DNA from: an uncultured Candidatus Melainabacteria bacterium
GTDB lineage: Bacteria; Cyanobacteriota; Vampirovibrionia; Gastranaerophilales; Gastranaerophilaceae
Assembly (NCBI GenBank): GCA_934718275.1
Contig: CAKUZD010000004.1
Location: 124,001-188,000, forward strand
Direction: 5' to 3'
Length of the DNA: 64,000 bases
Part shown: positions 34,504 to 43,815 of the stretch, one piece after another
Layout of the letters: each line of letters opens with the position of its first letter
Position numbering within the stretch: the stretch's first letter is position 1
The notes under the pieces: generated by a model
Databases searched by the model: none
Told to the model about the DNA's origin: nothing
The model's input: the letters and a program-made list of their open reading frames with translations, nothing else
Translations under genes and position numbers: made by a program

Positions 34504-35151
34504 TTATACAATTTTATTTTTAAGGGCTTTTAGGGCTGCTTGAAGCCTGTCATCAACTTCAAGCTTTTGTAAAATGTTTGCCACATGGGCTTTAGTTGTA
34601 TTAATACTTATAACAAGTATTTGGGCAATTTCCATGTTACTGTAACCTTCTGTCATAAGTTTTAATATTTGAGCTTCACGTGAAGTTAAGTCATAATTTT
34701 TTCTGTTGTCACTTGTTTCTATAGTCGGAGAATTTGCACTTGCTTTTAATACTATATGTGCAATACTCGGGTCAAACCAAGCAGCCCCATCTGCAACAGA
34801 GCGAACTACTTCGACTAATCTTTGCGGGTTAATTTCTTTTGAACAGTACGCATTTGCACCTGCTTTTAAACTGTTTAAAACTTCTTTTTCATCATTATGG
34901 GATGTTAGTATAATAACTTTTACGTCTTTGTTTGCAGAACGAATTTGTTTTGTTGCTTCTATCCCGTTCATATTAGGCAAACCTAAATCCATAACAATTA
35001 TATCTATATTGTTACTGTTAAATATCTGAATAGCCGTTTCTGCAGAATCCGCCTCATAAATATTTCCGACAAAATCAACATTTTCAAATGTTGTTTTTAA
35101 TCCAAAACGTGTAAGTTCGTGGTCTTCAACTATCAGAATATTTTTTTTCAT
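34504..35151 (-). CDS. Response regulator, NarL family (second)
   Basis: A 215-residue regulator: receiver with ILIVEDHELTRFGL, Asp in VMDLGLPNMNG, Thr/Ser in ILTSH and Lys in CSKEI; then a NarL-type HTH with LTSREAQILKLMTEGYSNMEIA and KLEVDDRLQAALKA. Its ATG overlaps the stop of the upstream TPR gene (ATGA), so it is translationally coupled. GAGG lies upstream. Its receiver is more NarL-like and that of the following gene more OmpR-like, so they are not simple duplicates. Confidence 0.9.
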   Translation of the reverse strand: MKKNILIVEDHELTRFGLKTTFENVDFVGNIYEADSAETAIQIFNSNNIDIIVMDLGLPNMNGIEATKQIRSANKDVKVIILTSHNDEKEVLNSLKAGANAYCSKEINPQRLVEVVRSVADGAAWFDPSIAHIVLKASANSPTIETSDNRKNYDLTSREAQILKLMTEGYSNMEIAQILVISINTTKAHVANILQKLEVDDRLQAALKALKNKIV

Positions 35152-36680
35152 ATACTTAATTCCTCTTTAGCAGGTGTGTAATCAGGATTTAAAAGTAAAG
35201 ATTTTTTGAAATATTTCAGAGCATCTTGTTTAAGTCCCTGATTTTTTGCAATCAATCCTTGATAATAATAATATCTAAAATCATTTTCGTCAATATAGTT
35301 TGCTACATTAAGATATTTTCTTGCTTCAAAAAAGTTGCCGCGTTCTATCTCAACACGCCCTAAATCTAGCCAAGCATCTTTATAATTCATATTTATAGCT
35401 ATTGCTTTTTTTAAATATGCAATTTCTTTAGTTTTATCTTTTAGTGCGATTTTATAATATGCTACCCAATTGTCGGAGTATGTTTTTAAAACTTTTTCAT
35501 ATATTTCGACAGCTTGTTTTTCTTTTCCTAATTGTTCGTATGTTTGAGCGATTTTTATTGCACAAATTGATGATGTTTTATCTTTTGTTGATGCGTTTTT
35601 GTAATATTTTAGTGCGGTTTTAAAATCGCCTGTTCTAAAACTCAAATCTCCTAAAACAAGTAAAGTTGTCGGATTTCCGCTATCTAGTTTGTAAGCTTTT
35701 GTTGCAGTATCTTGAGCTTTTTCGTATTCTTGCATGTCAAAATAAACTCTGGAAAGAATTGCAAAAACTTCTTTGTTGTGTTTTTTCTTGGTGGTTACAG
35801 CACTTTGTAGGGAACGCATAGCTTTTGCGTACTCATTTTCGTAATAGTAATAGTAGCCGAGGTGATACATTTTTTCAGAATAATCTTTTTTTGATTTGTA
35901 TAGAACGTATTGTTCAAGTGAGTTAACTTTTCTTGAAAAATCTGCAGTGTAAAGTTTTTGAGATTTTATGTAATCCAGTGTCTTTAAAGCATTTTGCGGT
36001 TTTTTGCTTTGTGATGAAATTTCAGCTTTAAGCTTTTTGTAATTTAGGTTTTGCGCATTCATACTTATTGCGGTATCAATGTAGCTGTTTGCTTCCACAA
36101 AATCATTTGATTTTAAATATCCTAGAGCAGCAAGGTAGTTTGCGTAATCTGATTGACTCATTAATGTTGAATTTTTTACAAGTTCAGCTGTTGCCTCTCT
36201 GCTTTGGTCATTGTAGATAATATTCGAAAAAATTTCTCCAAGATATATTTCATCTTCAGGTTTTAATTTTTTTGATGTACCGTAGTAAAGTTTAATGTCC
36301 CCAAGTAAAAAATCTGCTAAGGTTTTATCTTCAATTTTTGAAGCTGCTAAATCTGATAAATCTAAAAAGCCTATATCAGCCATATTTTCAGCCATCTTCA
36401 TATAGGCGTAATCGTTTTCATCCATTGTTTCTATCAAAACTTTAAAATCCGTGTACGCAGATTTGACATTACTTTGCATAAATCTGTTAAATGCAATAAC
36501 ATATTGGTTGTGGATACTATTGTGAGTTAAAGTCGCTTTTTTTAATGGTATTGCAATAGTATTCACCGGAATTGGTTGTGGAATAAAAGGGTTTGCGGGT
36601 TGAATTGTATCAAATCCTTCTGCCCAAACAGGAGTTGATATGCAAGCTGCTATAATAATTATTGAAAATAAGTTTTTCAT
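35148..36680 (-). CDS. Secreted TPR-repeat protein
   Basis: A 510-residue protein with a signal peptide (KNLFSIIIIAACISTPVWA) and many tetratricopeptide repeats, clearest from residue 260 on (YYYENEYAKAMRSLQSAV, AYKLDSGNPTTLLVLGDLSF). It should act in the periplasm or at the outer membrane as a protein-binding scaffold. It sits between the HD-GYP gene and two response regulators, overlapping the first by 4 nt. A sensory or pilus-assembly support role is possible but not shown. Confidence 0.8.
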   Translation of the reverse strand: MKNLFSIIIIAACISTPVWAEGFDTIQPANPFIPQPIPVNTIAIPLKKATLTHNSIHNQYVIAFNRFMQSNVKSAYTDFKVLIETMDENDYAYMKMAENMADIGFLDLSDLAASKIEDKTLADFLLGDIKLYYGTSKKLKPEDEIYLGEIFSNIIYNDQSREATAELVKNSTLMSQSDYANYLAALGYLKSNDFVEANSYIDTAISMNAQNLNYKKLKAEISSQSKKPQNALKTLDYIKSQKLYTADFSRKVNSLEQYVLYKSKKDYSEKMYHLGYYYYYENEYAKAMRSLQSAVTTKKKHNKEVFAILSRVYFDMQEYEKAQDTATKAYKLDSGNPTTLLVLGDLSFRTGDFKTALKYYKNASTKDKTSSICAIKIAQTYEQLGKEKQAVEIYEKVLKTYSDNWVAYYKIALKDKTKEIAYLKKAIAINMNYKDAWLDLGRVEIERGNFFEARKYLNVANYIDENDFRYYYYQGLIAKNQGLKQDALKYFKKSLLLNPDYTPAKEELSI

Positions 36681-36701
36681 TAATACTACAAGTCCCTTTC
36701 T

Positions 36702-38396
36702 TTATTTCATATTTCCGGAATAATAGAAATTAAACAGTTCTGCAATTTGTTTTTGTTCATCAGTTGCATTTTTATTAATGATAAAATTGTATATATCAAA
36801 TAAATTATAATGACTTAAAGTTTTTTGGTCTTTTTTCTTAAAGCTATGATGATTTTCGGTTAAGAAAACCAAAATAATTTTGTCAACAGGGATGTGTAAA
36901 AATACATCTACCAAATTCCCGTCAAAATGTTTGTTTTTGCCTGAAATCAAAATGTCAATAACGTTTTGAATAGGCATTTTATCACGATAATGACGTTTAG
37001 ATGTGATTGCATCAAACACATCTGCAACTGCAAGAATTCTTCCTCCATAAGGAATATTTTCACCACTTAAATGTCTGTAATAACCTGAACCATCATATTT
37101 TTCGTGATGGGAGCAAGCTATTTCAGTAATTTGTTTAAAGTCATCTGATGTGTGAATTTTTTCAAGAATGTCATGAGTAATTCTTACGTGTTCTTGAATA
37201 TGTTTGTATTCTTCATCGGTCAGTTTTCCTTCTTTTTGAAGAACAGAGTCTCTAATTCCGATTTTTCCAATATCATGTAAGATAGCAGCTTTTTCAACTA
37301 TTTCTTTATATTTTTTATCGCAACCGAGGGCATCAACCAACAGCATTGAATAAAGTTTTACACGACTTGAATGTCCTGCAGTAATTTTATCTCGAGCATC
37401 TATTGAGGTTGCAAGTGTGTCAATAAAGCTTTCAAAAAGAATTTTTTGTTCTTTATACAGTTCTTTCTGTTGTTCAAATAACTGAGCATTTTCAAGAGCA
37501 ATTGAGGCACTTCCCCCAATTGCAGCAAGCAAGTCTTCGTCACCTTTTGTAAACACTCCTCCGAGTTTATTAAGCACCTGAAAGGCTCCGATAATTTCTT
37601 GATTGTTATTTTTAATAGGCATACAAAGAATTGTTTTAGTCCTATAACCGGTTTTTTTATCAATATCAGGATTAAATCTTGAATCGTTGTAGGCATCAGG
37701 AATATTTAGAGGTTCTCCGGTTTTTACAACATAACCGGCAAGACCTTTATCTGCCGGAAATCTTATTTCCTGACTTCCTAAGCCTAATGCAACTTTGCTC
37801 CAAAGTTCGTCTTTATCTTTATCTAACAAAAAAACAGTACATCTGTCAGCTTGAATTGCTATTTTGGTTTCTTCTGCAATAACTTTAAGCAAAACATCAA
37901 TATCTGTTACTGCGGTGATTGAACGCCCTATTTTTACAAGAGAAACAAGCGGATCACTTTTTATTGGTAAAGAAAAATCCATTCCGCTACGTAGTTGTTT
38001 TATTCTTGTCAAAACATATCCCATTATCGAAAGTTCGTCACCTGCAACAATTGACAAGTTTTTTGCACTTTCAAAATGTAATGCCGCAGATTTTCTTAAA
38101 TTTTCTCCGAAGTCAATTGTGCCTTTAGCATACTCATTTGCAATTTTAGCGTTATTGCTCTTTGCAAATTCTGCCATGTACTGTGCATCATTTAATAAAC
38201 TTAACGAGTTAGGACAGTTGTTTTTGTCCTGTAAATAAAGTGCCATGCCAAGAAAACTCAAGCTTATGGAAAGAAGTTCCGGATTATCTTTTAATTTTTC
38301 TCTTGCGTATTTGAATGTTTCTATAGCATTATTATAATCTTTGTCCTCTAAAAGAGTTAGGCCTTTTTTTATAACTTCTTTATCACACGTAATCAT
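36702..38396 (-). CDS. GAF-HD-GYP phosphodiesterase
   Basis: A 564-residue protein: helical TPR-like N-terminus (1-140), a GAF domain (about 165-305), a coiled linker and an HD-GYP domain (about 335-520). The metal-binding HDIGK is at 374-378, and the signature reads HHEKYDGSGYY (430-440), with GYY where GYP is usual. HD-GYP enzymes hydrolyse cyclic di-GMP or related dinucleotides; the GAF domain likely senses a ligand. No transmembrane segment. It heads an operon with a secreted TPR protein and two response regulators. Confidence 0.9.
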   Translation of the reverse strand: MITCDKEVIKKGLTLLEDKDYNNAIETFKYAREKLKDNPELLSISLSFLGMALYLQDKNNCPNSLSLLNDAQYMAEFAKSNNAKIANEYAKGTIDFGENLRKSAALHFESAKNLSIVAGDELSIMGYVLTRIKQLRSGMDFSLPIKSDPLVSLVKIGRSITAVTDIDVLLKVIAEETKIAIQADRCTVFLLDKDKDELWSKVALGLGSQEIRFPADKGLAGYVVKTGEPLNIPDAYNDSRFNPDIDKKTGYRTKTILCMPIKNNNQEIIGAFQVLNKLGGVFTKGDEDLLAAIGGSASIALENAQLFEQQKELYKEQKILFESFIDTLATSIDARDKITAGHSSRVKLYSMLLVDALGCDKKYKEIVEKAAILHDIGKIGIRDSVLQKEGKLTDEEYKHIQEHVRITHDILEKIHTSDDFKQITEIACSHHEKYDGSGYYRHLSGENIPYGGRILAVADVFDAITSKRHYRDKMPIQNVIDILISGKNKHFDGNLVDVFLHIPVDKIILVFLTENHHSFKKKDQKTLSHYNLFDIYNFIINKNATDEQKQIAELFNFYYSGNMK

Positions 38397-38499
38397 TTCT
38401 TAAAACCTTGTTTTCTTTATAGTACTTATAATTTACAACTCTATGTTTTTATTGTACAATATTTTCGAGAATAATACAAATTTTTTTATAGGTGGTTTA

Positions 38500-39186
38500 A
38501 TGAAAAAGATTACAATACTTATTCCGGTATTTAATGAGGTAAATACTTTGGATAAGATTTTGGAAAAGGTTGAACAGGCAAGTTTTTGCGGTTTAGAAAA
38601 AGAAATTATTTTAATAGATGATTATTCAACTGATGGAACCAGAGATTTATATGCAAAATATCCATATAAAGTTTTGTATCATGAATACAACCAAGGAAAG
38701 GGAGCGGCTTTAAGAACAGGTTTTAAAGAAGCAACAGGCGATATTATTGTAATTCAAGATGCTGATTTGGAATACGAGCCGGTTGATTACGAACCGCTTA
38801 TTCAATTAATTCTTGACGGTAGAGCAGATGTTTGTTACGGTTCAAGACTTTCCGGCGGAAAGCCTTCCCGTTCATTTATGTTTCATCATTTATTGGGAAA
38901 TAAATTTTTATCTTTGTTAACAAATATTTTGTATGGTGCAACTTTGACTGATATGGAAACATGTTACAAGGCTTTTAAGGCAGATTTTATAAAAGGGATT
39001 GAGATTAAATCAAATAGGTTTGATTTTGAACCGGAGATTACTGCCAAGATTTTAAAACGTGGTGCCAGATTGTATGAACTTCCTATTTCGTACTATGGTA
39101 GGGAGTTTGCGGAAGGTAAGAAAATTACATGGCGTGATGGAATTCATGCTATAATAGCGTTAATAAAATTTAGGTTTACAGATTAA
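38500..39186 (+). CDS. Family 2 glycosyltransferase, dolichol-phosphate-sugar-synthase-like
   Basis: A 228-residue GT-A glycosyltransferase with ITILIPVFNE, IDDYSTDGT, the metal-binding QDADLEYEP and DFEPEITAKILKRG, the layout of enzymes that charge a polyprenyl phosphate with a sugar. There is no transmembrane segment. The ATG at 38500 is chosen because AGGTGG lies just upstream; the longer form from 38443 runs into the promoter area. It is read with the M48-like gene 13 bp downstream. The sugar is not known. Confidence 0.85.
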   Translation: MKKITILIPVFNEVNTLDKILEKVEQASFCGLEKEIILIDDYSTDGTRDLYAKYPYKVLYHEYNQGKGAALRTGFKEATGDIIVIQDADLEYEPVDYEPLIQLILDGRADVCYGSRLSGGKPSRSFMFHHLLGNKFLSLLTNILYGATLTDMETCYKAFKADFIKGIEIKSNRFDFEPEITAKILKRGARLYELPISYYGREFAEGKKITWRDGIHAIIALIKFRFTD

Positions 39187-39199
39187 GATAGGAGTAGAA

Positions 39200-40036
39200 A
39201 TGAAAAAAATTATTTTATCATTATTTTTGGCAGCTTCCATTGCAGCTCCATCATTAGCTGCAACATGGAGTGCGGTTGACAGAGTTCCTACAGTAGGAAA
39301 ACAAGTTTTAACAAAAAATAGTTTGCCGACAACTACAAAGTTTGTTGTAACAGAAACTGAAGTAGTAAACAGTTCTTCAAATTCTAACAATGAACTTTAT
39401 ATCCCTAAAAGCGATTTGGGTTACACCGGAAATGATAATGAAGTTGCTGCCGTAATTGCGCAACAAATCGGAGTAATAATTAACGCAAATGCTTCTAAGA
39501 AAAAATTTGTTTCTAACGTAACATCTGCACTTGCGGGTAACTTTACAGACACAGGACTTGAAAAGTCTGCATTGATTGCAAACGAATTGACTTTGAACAG
39601 TATGTCAGAAAAAGATAAAATGAATGCAGATATTACCGGTGTTGATTTGATGATTCAAGCAGGTTATAACCCTTTAGCGATGATTGTTGTTCTTGGAAAA
39701 CAACCGGGAACTTCTTTGGATATTTTAAAGAGCCAACCAAACAATTTTAAACGTACAATGTATATTTATGACTATCTTTCATACAATTATCCTTCAAAGG
39801 TTAAAGCAGGATACAATTGCCAAGAATACAAAAATTTCTCAGCATATATTCAACCAATTGTAAATGAAAGAAATTCTAATAAAGCAAAACTTGCAAAATT
39901 TAAAAAAGAACAAGTAAAATTAAAAAAAGAAAGAGCAAGACAGATCGCTAAATACAAAGCTACAGGCGGATTGAACGGATGGGATGCTTCTTACACAATT
40001 TTGAAAAACTTATCTGAAAATGCAGAAACAAAGTAG
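39200..40036 (+). CDS. Secreted M48-like protein with a lost zinc site
   Basis: A 278-residue protein with a signal peptide (KKIILSLFLAASIAAPSLA). Residues 78-170 follow the M48 metallopeptidase pattern, but the HExxH motif reads QQIGV (88-92) in NEVAAVIAQQIGVI, and the usual ExxxD reads KMNAD (140-144) before ITGVDLMIQAGYNPLAM, a well-kept M48 segment. With all zinc ligands missing it should not be a peptidase; it may be a chaperone or scaffold in the periplasm. A lysine-rich helix (about 226-256) lies near the C-terminus. GGAG precedes the ATG and a clear terminator follows. Confidence 0.7.
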   Translation: MKKIILSLFLAASIAAPSLAATWSAVDRVPTVGKQVLTKNSLPTTTKFVVTETEVVNSSSNSNNELYIPKSDLGYTGNDNEVAAVIAQQIGVIINANASKKKFVSNVTSALAGNFTDTGLEKSALIANELTLNSMSEKDKMNADITGVDLMIQAGYNPLAMIVVLGKQPGTSLDILKSQPNNFKRTMYIYDYLSYNYPSKVKAGYNCQEYKNFSAYIQPIVNERNSNKAKLAKFKKEQVKLKKERARQIAKYKATGGLNGWDASYTILKNLSENAETK

Positions 40037-40058
40037 TTTTGAATAATAAATTCAGTTT

Positions 40059-40087
40059 AAAAACCTCCTTTAAAAGGAGGTTTTTTT
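40059..40087 (+). terminator. Rho-independent terminator
   Basis: AAACCTCCTT at 40061-40070 pairs with AAGGAGGTTT at 40074-40083, followed by a run of T. Confidence 0.9.
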
Positions 40088-40131
40088 AATTTTCAAGAGA
40101 TTTATAATTTGTAATATGGTAGGAGTAAAAC

Positions 40132-40680
40132 ATGGCAGATACTGAAGAAATTATAAAATGTCCGGCTTGTGGTACGGAAATGAAAAAAGTTTTTATTGCA
40201 GATAAAGGTATAAATGTTGATATTTGCGAAAATGGTTGCGGTGGAATATTTTTTGATAATAAAGAAATTCAAGAGTTCAGTAGTGTGAATGACGATATTT
40301 CTGAAATTAAAAAAGTTCTTGCGGGTAAAAATTTTATGCCTGTAGATGAAAATAAAACGAGAATTTGTCCGGTTTGTGGAATTCCAATGATAAAAACGAA
40401 AGCTCTTGGAGTTCATATAGATACTTGTTATAAATGTGGTGCTTTGTTTTTGGATAATGGAGAGTTTGAACTTGTTAGGGCTAAATTCCCAAAGAGACCA
40501 AAAGTTAAGCAAGTAGAATATAATCCAAACAGTGATATAAATATAGAAGAATTTTATAAAGATGCTGAGGATGAAATGTATGAATTTGATACTGCTGGGT
40601 CTTATCTTAAAAACCAAAGATTGATGAGACAACTTGCATCAGGTGATATAATCGGCTTTTTGTCTACTCTGTTTTGGTAA
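40132..40680 (+). CDS. Double TFIIB-type zinc-ribbon protein
   Basis: A 182-residue cytoplasmic protein with two zinc-ribbon units: CPACGTEMKK with CENGCGG (about 10-42) and CPVCGIPMIK with CYKCGALFLDNGE (about 83-117), the pattern of the zf-TFIIB family, whose function is unknown. The last 60 residues are acidic and helical. TAGGAG lies before the ATG. It is a single gene after a terminator. Confidence 0.8.
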   Translation: MADTEEIIKCPACGTEMKKVFIADKGINVDICENGCGGIFFDNKEIQEFSSVNDDISEIKKVLAGKNFMPVDENKTRICPVCGIPMIKTKALGVHIDTCYKCGALFLDNGEFELVRAKFPKRPKVKQVEYNPNSDINIEEFYKDAEDEMYEFDTAGSYLKNQRLMRQLASGDIIGFLSTLFW

Positions 40681-40732
40681 ATGTTTTATATGTTTTGTAG
40701 CAAAAAAAATTTTTATGCGTTTTTATTTTGCT

Positions 40733-41497
40733 ATGAAAATTAATCCTACTAATAGAAATTTGTCATTTGGTTCAACTGAGAGGCGATATATTGCTAAAGA
40801 TGGTGAAGAATATGGTTGCAATAGTTGGCTTTTTCGCGAAGATATGGATTGGGAAAAATTAGCGAAATATCAGGTGAAACATTTTAAAGATAAGGATAAA
40901 GTCAATACTGTTATGTTCGCAGCGTCTGACGGGTCGGAAGCTTATACTGATATTATTTCGTTGCATGAAAATGTTGAAGATAAAAGTCAAGTAAAAAAGT
41001 TTTTTCCAATTCAAGCCTATGATTTTGATGAAGAAATAGTAAAAGCGGCTAATAGTGGATATTTTAACTCAAATGTAAATGAAAGAATAATGTTGCAAAT
41101 AAATGCGGAAGATTATGAAACATATTTCGATTTAACTAAAACGGATAGGCAATTAAATATTCCAAATGAATGCTCGATATCTTTTCTTAAACATCAAAAT
41201 AAGACAATAAAAGCAAAAGAAATTTTAACGCAAAATGTCAAATTTAATCATGGTGATATGTTTAAAAAAATTAAAGAGCTTAATGATGCTTCAAATACAA
41301 TGCTTTTTTGTCGTAATATTTTAGGTTATTTTGAAAATAACAAAATTGAAGAATTTATCGAAATTGCTCAAAACAAGCTAAAATCCGGAAGCTTGTTTGC
41401 AATTGGAGATCATGATTCTGTCTTATTTAACATAAAAGAATGTATGGAAAACCATGGTTTTGTAGAAATTTTTAAAAATCTGTTTAAAAGGGTATAA
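40733..41497 (+). CDS. CheR-like methyltransferase-domain protein with N-terminal F-x-G motif
   Basis: A 254-residue protein with features of the CheR SAM-dependent methyltransferase fold: NTVMFAASDGSEAYTD in place of the usual CSTGEEPY loop, FPIQAYDFDEEIVKAANSGYF, and NTMLFCRNILGYFE, matching CheR's FCRNVLIYF. It has no chemoreceptor partner here, so the target is unknown. The N-terminus reads KINPTNRNLSFGS, a motif type shared with two other unknown proteins in this window. The start is uncertain: neither this ATG nor that at 40715 has a ribosome site. Confidence 0.65.
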   Translation: MKINPTNRNLSFGSTERRYIAKDGEEYGCNSWLFREDMDWEKLAKYQVKHFKDKDKVNTVMFAASDGSEAYTDIISLHENVEDKSQVKKFFPIQAYDFDEEIVKAANSGYFNSNVNERIMLQINAEDYETYFDLTKTDRQLNIPNECSISFLKHQNKTIKAKEILTQNVKFNHGDMFKKIKELNDASNTMLFCRNILGYFENNKIEEFIEIAQNKLKSGSLFAIGDHDSVLFNIKECMENHGFVEIFKNLFKRV

Positions 41498-41498
41498 A

Positions 41499-42881
41499 TT
41501 ATATTTCGTTTTGTAATAAATTTCTTAATTTTTCTAATTTATCCATACTGTCACTTTCAAAATATATTCTCAATAATGGTTCTGTGCCGCTAGGACGAAC
41601 GAGAACCCAGCTTGTGTTGTCATCAAAATAGAGTTTAATACCATCTTTTGTATCAATTGATTTTACTTTAAAATCTTCAAATGATGTTTTATTTTTATAT
41701 TTTTCGAGAACAGGTTTAATTTCTTCAATGTTTTCTAGACGTTTGTCAATTCTATCATTAAAAAACTTGCAACCGACAAAGTCATATAAATCTTTTTGTA
41801 ATTCAACTAAAGATTTGCCCTCATAAGCCATGGCTTCTAAGATAAGCAAGTTGGCAAGAATACCATCTTTTTCGGGAATATGTCCTTGGATGCTTAAACC
41901 TCCTGATTCTTCTCCGCCAATAATCGGATTAAACTTTCGCATCGCTTCGCCAACGTGCTTAAAACCAACGGCAGTTTCTATAACTTCGACATTTAATTTT
42001 TCAGCAACTTTGTTTAATAAAAGACTTGCGCCAACTGTTTTTACAAGAGCTCCTGAGTAGTTTTTATGTTTTTTTAAATGCATTAAAAGTATTGAAATAA
42101 TTTCATTTGGAGAGACATATTCGCCATCTTCATTTATAACCCCAAATCTGTCGGAATCTCCGTCATTTGCAAAGCCTATAGAGTTTGGAGTTGCTTTTAC
42201 TTTTTCGATTAATTCTTTTAAATATTTTGGTTTTGGCTCAGGCATTCCGCCGCCAAAATTTGTGTCGTGAAACATGTGCAGGCTATCGTATTTGATTTCG
42301 TTAATATCTAATAACTTATCAAAATAGCCTATACTTGCGGCATATAAACCGTCAAAAATAATATTCTTATCAAAAGTTTTAATTTTTTTAAAGTCAATTA
42401 ATTTTTGAATATGAGCAAAATAATCAGGAGCAAAATTATATTTTGTAACACTTCCTGCACCTAAAGGCTTGAAATTAGCATGAAGGTTGTACATAAGTTC
42501 ATCTGTAATTTCTGATGTCGCAGGGCCTGCATAGTCAGGTATAAATTTAATGCCTAAATATTCCGGTGGATTGTGAGATGCTGTGAACATAACTGCGCAA
42601 GCATTCAAGTGTTTTGCACTATAGGCTAAAACCGGTGTTGGTATAATTTTTTTTGATAAAAGAACTTTAAATCCATATTCGGATAGCTGCTCTGCGGTCT
42701 GTTCCGCAAATTCTAAAGCCATGTTTCTAGGGTCATATCCGACAATAATCTGTTTATCTGTTCCAAAATTGTCATAAACATACTTGCCTATTGCTTTAGT
42801 AACAGTTCTAACATTTTCTTCGTTAAAATCTTTTCCTACAATAGCTCTCCAACCATCTGTACCAAATTTTATTTCGCTCAT
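41499..42881 (-). CDS. Phosphoglucomutase/phosphomannomutase family protein
   Basis: A 460-residue alpha-phosphohexomutase. It has the phosphoserine loop TASHNPPEYLG, the metal loop GDSDRFGV, the sugar-binding GGEESGG and the C-terminal phosphate-binding RPSGTEPLLRIYFE. It interconverts hexose 1- and 6-phosphates, linking glucokinase to nucleotide-sugar synthesis such as rfbA. GAGG lies before the ATG. Whether glucose, mannose or both are used cannot be read. Confidence 0.92.
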   Translation of the reverse strand: MSEIKFGTDGWRAIVGKDFNEENVRTVTKAIGKYVYDNFGTDKQIIVGYDPRNMALEFAEQTAEQLSEYGFKVLLSKKIIPTPVLAYSAKHLNACAVMFTASHNPPEYLGIKFIPDYAGPATSEITDELMYNLHANFKPLGAGSVTKYNFAPDYFAHIQKLIDFKKIKTFDKNIIFDGLYAASIGYFDKLLDINEIKYDSLHMFHDTNFGGGMPEPKPKYLKELIEKVKATPNSIGFANDGDSDRFGVINEDGEYVSPNEIISILLMHLKKHKNYSGALVKTVGASLLLNKVAEKLNVEVIETAVGFKHVGEAMRKFNPIIGGEESGGLSIQGHIPEKDGILANLLILEAMAYEGKSLVELQKDLYDFVGCKFFNDRIDKRLENIEEIKPVLEKYKNKTSFEDFKVKSIDTKDGIKLYFDDNTSWVLVRPSGTEPLLRIYFESDSMDKLEKLRNLLQNEI

Positions 42882-42886
42882 TAATC

Positions 42887-42915
42887 TTGCCTCAATATTG
42901 TATATCTGTTATAAT
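42887..42915 (+). promoter_or_regulatory. Promoter of pheA
   Basis: TTGCCT at 42887-42892 and TATAAT at 42910-42915 with a 17-bp spacer, 27 bp before the ATG, which has GGAG upstream. Confidence 0.7.
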
Positions 42916-42942
42916 CATATAAAAAATATGGAGTAATCGCAA

Positions 42943-43815
42943 ATGTTAAATTTTGAAACCGTAAAAACTATTGCCTATCTTGGTCCACAAGCTTCTTTTA
43001 CTGAGATGGCAAAAGATAAATTTTGTGAACGATTTAATATTAATGCGTACCCTACTCCGTTACAGACAATTAGACAAGTGGTCGAATATGTTGATGATAC
43101 AGAAAACTCTCTTGGGGTTCTTGCTGTTGAAAATTCTATTGAAGGAACTGTTAGGGAGTCGCTCGATAATTTATTGATTACGAAAAATCCGAACATAAAA
43201 ATTCTTTCAGAATGTTATATGCCGATAAATCACTGTTTGTTAGCAAGAACTACGGAATTTTCATCAATAACCGGAATAATTTCTCATCCACAGGCGCTTG
43301 CTCAATGCCAAAATTTTATTCATGATGAAATGCCGTTTAATGTAAATATTATAGAAGCCTCAAGTACTGCAGAAGCCGCTCGAAGTTTACAAAATTATAA
43401 TTTGACTTATGCGGCAATAGGTAGTGCTAAAACTGCAGAAACGTATAATTTAAATATTTTAAAAGAAAATATTAATGATGATAAAACAAATCAAACAAGA
43501 TTTATTTTGATTGGAGATTTTGAAACAGAAGAAACAGGAAAGGATAAAACTTCTCTGATTTTTTCAACAGAGAATAAGCCGGGAGCACTTTTGAATGTAT
43601 TAAATGTTTTTATGGAAAATCATATAAATCTTTCCTATATTGCTTCTAGACCATCAAAACATAAGTTTGGAGAATATATATTTGTTGTGAATTTTGATGG
43701 GCATATTCACAATCCGTATATAATGAAAACGATTCAGCAGGTCAAAGATAGAACAACCAACCTTCGATTTTTGGGGTCGTATGAAAAAGGTGATGCTATT
43801 GTTCTTCCGCAGTAA
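42943..43815 (+). CDS. pheA: Prephenate dehydratase
   Basis: A 290-residue monofunctional prephenate dehydratase. It starts IAYLGPQASFTEMA, has AVENSIEGTVRESLDNLL, the catalytic-region TRFILIG and a C-terminal ACT domain with KPGALLNVLNVFMENHINL and the ASRPSK phenylalanine-sensing sequence. It converts prephenate to phenylpyruvate in phenylalanine synthesis and is probably feedback-inhibited. No chorismate mutase domain is fused. Its 3' end overlaps that of the convergent acpS gene by 20 bp. Confidence 0.95.
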   Translation: MLNFETVKTIAYLGPQASFTEMAKDKFCERFNINAYPTPLQTIRQVVEYVDDTENSLGVLAVENSIEGTVRESLDNLLITKNPNIKILSECYMPINHCLLARTTEFSSITGIISHPQALAQCQNFIHDEMPFNVNIIEASSTAEAARSLQNYNLTYAAIGSAKTAETYNLNILKENINDDKTNQTRFILIGDFETEETGKDKTSLIFSTENKPGALLNVLNVFMENHINLSYIASRPSKHKFGEYIFVVNFDGHIHNPYIMKTIQQVKDRTTNLRFLGSYEKGDAIVLPQ

